From Planctomycetes bacterium RIFOXYC2_FULL_41_27 (GTDB lineage Bacteria > Planctomycetota > Brocadiia > Brocadiales > Brocadiaceae): 8,575 nucleotides of DNA. Below are positions 5,843-8,575 of this stretch, one piece after another (position 1 is the first letter of the stretch; each line of letters begins with the position of its first letter). The stretch is taken from the NCBI GenBank assembly GCA_001828645.1, contig MHZD01000081.1:1-8575 (forward strand), given 5' to 3'. The notes under the pieces were generated by a model. The model was not told the DNA's origin and did no database searches. It saw only the letters and a program-made list of their open reading frames with translations. Both the position numbers and the translations under genes were made by a program.

Positions 5843-5871
5843 ATTTTAAATTTACGATTTTGGATTTGAAA
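5843..5871 (-). promoter_or_regulatory. candidate sigma-70-like promoter for the ferritin/flavin reductase pair
   Basis: On the minus strand TTTCAA (5866-5871) and TAAAAT (5843-5848) are separated by 17 bases and lie about 40 bases before the ATG at 5801. The -10 box is good and the -35 box poor. The surrounding sequence is very AT-rich, so chance matches are easy. Confidence 0.3.
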
Positions 5872-5913
5872 TTTAAATTTGTAACCATTTTAGCTTTTCG
5901 TAAGCATACTTAT

Positions 5914-7140
5914 TTATTTTTCTGGTTTCACACTTTTTTGCCTTACATCAAAAATAGTTTGTGGTCCATGCGGATATATACCCTGACTTACCATTCCCAT
6001 CATATTGTGGTCATGGGCTATGCTGATACCCGGTCCGTAATTGCACGACAGGCATCCCCTCTGAGAAGAAAAATCCGGGATCTTATACAAAATGTCATAT
6101 CTCTCACCCGACCCAATAAGCAAGGTGTCTTTTTCGTATGGATAGCTTAACTTTCTTCCATCCGTACCAATTATCAATCCATGATATCCATGTGGATGCC
6201 ATGCGTAGATATGATTATATCCTACTGCCATTAATCTAATCAAAACAGTCTCTCCTTCGTATGCAACGATCCTTGTCTTAGGGTCGTTAATTGTTGACAA
6301 TGGATTAGTCAAATTATCCATAAATATTCTACCGTTGAGCATAAAATAATTCGACTTCCAATCTAACCCACGTCGTATATTCCCTTCCGTCCTGAGCATC
6401 TCCATATATTCGCTATCAACTTCACTCATAAGAAGGGTATATTCTCTGTCAAACTTATATCCATAGATTTCATTGGGGGTTTTTTCAATAATTAACGGAA
6501 AATACAGGCCGGACATGAGATGGTTAGTCGTATCAACATGACAATGCCCCATATATGACCCTTCAAGGTCGTCTGGTATTGTTAAGAAATATCGGAATTT
6601 TTCCCCTGGGAAAACTGGAGAATACGGTAAGCTCGGCACTCCATCAACAGCGGGTATTAGATCTAACCCATGGAAATGAATGGTATGAGCAACGTGATTA
6701 ACACCCGAATGTTTCTCTGTCTCATACCATCCTGCGTTGTGCAAAACGATAACATAATTCTTGCCTGAAGTAAGACGGATCTCGTCCCCCGGCACTTTTA
6801 TTGGCAGTAATTTAGTATTCCTCTCTTCTTTTGTTTTTATTTCTCCGACGTCAGAAAAGTCCTTTGCATGGATGTAGCCCCAAAAATAAATTAATTCTCC
6901 ATCGGCCATTTCCTGATAACCATCTGTCACATAAAGATGAAGCTCCTTTTCTACTTTATTTTTATTACTTAACTCAGAAAATCCCTCTTCTAGTTTTTTA
7001 TCTCCGGGTATTACTACTTCCTCAGGATAAACCGCAACTGTAACGGTAAATAAAAATATCATTGGGAAAAAAAGCAATGAATACTTTTTTTGCATAAACA
7101 TCGCAATAAATTTAAAAAAATTCTTTTTGCCGGAAGCCAT
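5914..7140 (-). CDS. exported multicopper oxidase, two cupredoxin domains with type 1 site in the first
   Basis: A 408-residue copper oxidase. Residues 1-38 hold a basic N-terminus and a hydrophobic stretch (SLLFFPMIFLFTVTVAV at 21-37), a signal peptide or anchor, so it acts outside the cytoplasmic membrane. Domain 1 has HTIHFHG at 152-158 and GHCH at 198-201, followed by H207 and L212. Domain 2 has WHPHGYH at 314-320, GSGERYDILY at 343-352 and AHDHNMMGM at 375-383. The pairs H155/H157, H199/H201, H315/H317 and H376/H378 fit the eight histidines of a trinuclear copper centre. H152, C200 and H207 fit type 1 copper in domain 1, while domain 2 has Asp where Cys is usual. A CxxC lies at 363-366. 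The start is uncertain: ATGs at residues 1, 14 and 16 all lack a good ribosome site, and starting at residue 16 gives a compact signal peptide. Substrate unknown; a distant NirK-like role is not supported over laccase-type oxidation. Confidence 0.87.
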   Translation of the reverse strand: MASGKKNFFKFIAMFMQKKYSLLFFPMIFLFTVTVAVYPEEVVIPGDKKLEEGFSELSNKNKVEKELHLYVTDGYQEMADGELIYFWGYIHAKDFSDVGEIKTKEERNTKLLPIKVPGDEIRLTSGKNYVIVLHNAGWYETEKHSGVNHVAHTIHFHGLDLIPAVDGVPSLPYSPVFPGEKFRYFLTIPDDLEGSYMGHCHVDTTNHLMSGLYFPLIIEKTPNEIYGYKFDREYTLLMSEVDSEYMEMLRTEGNIRRGLDWKSNYFMLNGRIFMDNLTNPLSTINDPKTRIVAYEGETVLIRLMAVGYNHIYAWHPHGYHGLIIGTDGRKLSYPYEKDTLLIGSGERYDILYKIPDFSSQRGCLSCNYGPGISIAHDHNMMGMVSQGIYPHGPQTIFDVRQKSVKPEK

Positions 7141-7149
7141 AGGTTTTTT

Positions 7150-7183
7150 CTCAATAAGTTTATAATGTTTACCGGTTATTGAG
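7150..7183 (-). promoter_or_regulatory. inverted repeat just upstream of the multicopper oxidase start
   Basis: CTCAATAA at 7150-7157 is perfectly inverted as TTATTGAG at 7176-7183, with an 18-base spacer. It ends nine bases before the ATG at 7140 on the minus strand. It could form a weak stem in the leader covering the ribosome-binding region, or be a regulator site. AT-rich arms make chance possible. Confidence 0.35.
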
Positions 7184-7238
7184 GTTAATCAGCAAAAAAT
7201 CTTTATCACTTTCTGTGTTTCAGTGGTTCTCATAAAAT

Positions 7239-8498
7239 TTATGGATACAAGCCTCGTACCTGGATTGCGTCTGCGACTTTTTTCACGGCTAATATCATGG
7301 CTGAGGTGCGTAAGGTTACCTTCTTTTCATGAGAAAGTTGAAAGACCTCTTCGTAAGACCGATCCAGAATATTTTTGAGCTTTGCATTTACCTCATGCTC
7401 GCACCAGAAATAACACTGTACATCCTGTACCCACTCGAAATAGGAGACAATCACTCCGCCTGCATTCGCCAGAATATCGGGGACGACGGGTATTTTGCGT
7501 TCGGTCAGTATTTGATCTGCTTCCAGTGTTGTAGGCCCGTTAGCACCCTCGACAATTATCTTTGCTTTTATCTTATCTGCATTCCTCCTGGTAATCTGAT
7601 TACCCAGCGCTGCAGGGACAAGCACGTCACACGGGAGTTCCAGCAGGGCTTCATTCGTTATTCTTTCAGCATGAGGAAAATTATCGAACGAGCCGCGTGC
7701 TTTATAATGTTTCATGAGGGCAGTATGGTTTAGTCCTTTTGGATTATAGACTCCTCCCTTCGAGCTACTCACGGCGACGACCTTACAGCCCATTTCGCTG
7801 AGCAATTTTCCCACAGTCGATCCCACGTTACCATAACCCTGAATCGCCACTTTGAGACCCTTAAAACTTATTTTCCTCGATTTGATGGCGTTGGCGATGG
7901 TAAAGGTAATACCAAGACCGGTTGCATCTGTTCGTCCCAGAGAGCCGCCGATATTAACGGGTTTGCCCGTCACAATTCCCGGAGTACAATAACCATTATT
8001 CATGCTGTAAGTATCCATCATCCATGCCATGATCTGCTCATTCGTATTCACGTCAGGGGCGGGGACGTCCTTTTCGATACCAATGATAGGCATAATTGCG
8101 TATGTATATCGGCGCGTAAGTCTTTCAAGTTCGCCTTTTGAAAGTACCTTGGGATTGCAGATGATGCCGCCTTTTGCGCCCCCAAATGGTACGCCCACAA
8201 GAGAGCACTTCCACGTCATTTCCATTGCCAGCGCCTTTAAATCGTCGAGGGTAAGTTCGGGGTGATACCTGATACCTCCTTTATAAGGGCCGCGTGCCGA
8301 GTTGTGCTGTGCGCGAAATCCGTTGAAAACCCTCAGAGAGCCGTTATCCATCCGCACAGGAATGGAAACGGTTAGTATGCGATCGAAATTCCTGAGAAGT
8401 TGATGGATGTCCTCGGAAAGCAGCATGATCTTTGATACATTATCGAGCTGCATTAACGCCGTTTGCCATGCGCTATTTGCTGATATCTTTTCAGGCAC
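7239..8498 (-). CDS. gdhA: glutamate dehydrogenase (Glu/Leu/Phe/Val dehydrogenase family)
   Basis: This 419-residue cytoplasmic enzyme interconverts glutamate with 2-oxoglutarate plus ammonium using NAD(P). The N-terminal substrate domain has GPYKGGIRYHP at 70-80 (K73), K97 in MTWKCSLVGVP, the catalytic lysine K109 in PFGGAKGGI, and D149 in APDVNTNE. The cofactor domain carries GYGNVG at 221-226 and later ANGPTTLEAD at 319-328 and NAGGVIVSYFEWVQ at 345-358. Length matches the roughly 420-residue hexameric class. The start is GTG at 8498, preceded by AGGAGGT with about four bases of spacing, so the GTG is well supported. At the end of the second strand of the nucleotide fold the sequence is AVSSSKGGVYNP, with Ser where many relatives have Asp. 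The 98-base gap to the multicopper oxidase gives no clear terminator, so read-through is possible. Direction of catalysis in the cell cannot be inferred. Confidence 0.94.
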   Translation of the reverse strand: MPEKISANSAWQTALMQLDNVSKIMLLSEDIHQLLRNFDRILTVSIPVRMDNGSLRVFNGFRAQHNSARGPYKGGIRYHPELTLDDLKALAMEMTWKCSLVGVPFGGAKGGIICNPKVLSKGELERLTRRYTYAIMPIIGIEKDVPAPDVNTNEQIMAWMMDTYSMNNGYCTPGIVTGKPVNIGGSLGRTDATGLGITFTIANAIKSRKISFKGLKVAIQGYGNVGSTVGKLLSEMGCKVVAVSSSKGGVYNPKGLNHTALMKHYKARGSFDNFPHAERITNEALLELPCDVLVPAALGNQITRRNADKIKAKIIVEGANGPTTLEADQILTERKIPVVPDILANAGGVIVSYFEWVQDVQCYFWCEHEVNAKLKNILDRSYEEVFQLSHEKKVTLRTSAMILAVKKVADAIQVRGLYP

Positions 8499-8510
8499 TT
8501 AAACCTCCTA

Positions 8511-8556
8511 ATCCGAACAAGTCGGAAGAGATGAAATCCGAAGCACAAAATCCGAA
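8511..8556. repeat. ATCCGAA short direct repeats upstream of gdhA
   Basis: ATCCGAA occurs three times, at 8511, 8536 and 8550, with period 25 then 14. The stretch GAAATCCGAAGCACAAAATC looks like a dispersed intergenic repeat I recall from environmental genomes. It lies directly upstream of the gdhA ribosome site, between the gene and the window edge. The spacing is too irregular and too short for a CRISPR array. Confidence 0.5.
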
Positions 8557-8575
8557 ACAAATTTAAAAGGGTCAA

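Noticed and set aside
5914..7140. Assignment as copper nitrite reductase NirK
   Set aside because: The motifs include paired HxH sets in both domains for a trinuclear centre, which NirK lacks; multicopper oxidase is the better call.
7329..7733. 134-codon plus-strand frame within gdhA
   Set aside because: Antisense to the conserved C-terminal half of glutamate dehydrogenase; no recognisable domain.
8511..8556. Possible CRISPR remnant from repeated ATCCGAA
   Set aside because: Repeat unit is only 7 bases, intervals are irregular (25 and 14), and no cas gene is nearby.

Overview
The window reads as a stretch of chromosomal housekeeping and stress-response genes from an anaerobic or microaerophilic environmental bacterium of moderate GC. 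The gene set and the many 'CACGAAG..CACTAAG' and 'CCCCCTTA..AAGGGGG' type intergenic repeats resemble what I recall of anammox planctomycetes (Brocadia/Kuenenia group). There is no 16S or other marker gene, so this placement is an inference.

Layout. A single plus-strand gene, a GNAT N-acetyltransferase (118-546), faces a long series of minus-strand genes across a 330-base repeat-bearing gap. In transcription order, from high to low coordinates, the minus-strand genes are: glutamate dehydrogenase (8498-7239); an exported multicopper oxidase (7140-5914); a diiron ferritin-like protein (5801-5301) closely followed by a flavin reductase/flavoredoxin-like protein (5273-4707); cystathionine beta-synthase (4616-3597); cystathionine gamma-lyase/synthase (3382-2240); a YbaK-type aminoacyl-tRNA deacylase (2067-1597); a 58-residue charged helical protein with a textbook Shine-Dalgarno (1575-1399); and a second diiron ferritin-like protein (1362-877).

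How the genes fit together. The two PLP enzymes form a complete reverse transsulfuration route from homocysteine plus serine, via cystathionine, to cysteine. The first is recognisably of the true CBS type rather than an O-acetylserine sulfhydrylase. The two stand-alone diiron ferritin-like proteins and the flavin reductase suggest oxygen, peroxide or iron handling in an anaerobe. The multicopper oxidase carries its type 1 copper motif in its first cupredoxin domain. Glutamate dehydrogenase links ammonium to 2-oxoglutarate/glutamate.

Most larger intergenic gaps contain an inverted or short direct repeat of kinds that look dispersed. I found no rRNA, tRNA, CRISPR array, transposase, phage gene or obvious defence system. 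I do not see a clearly new multi-gene system. The items most worth a second look are the unannotated-size 58-aa gene, the unusual copper-ligand layout of the oxidase, and the repeat families.
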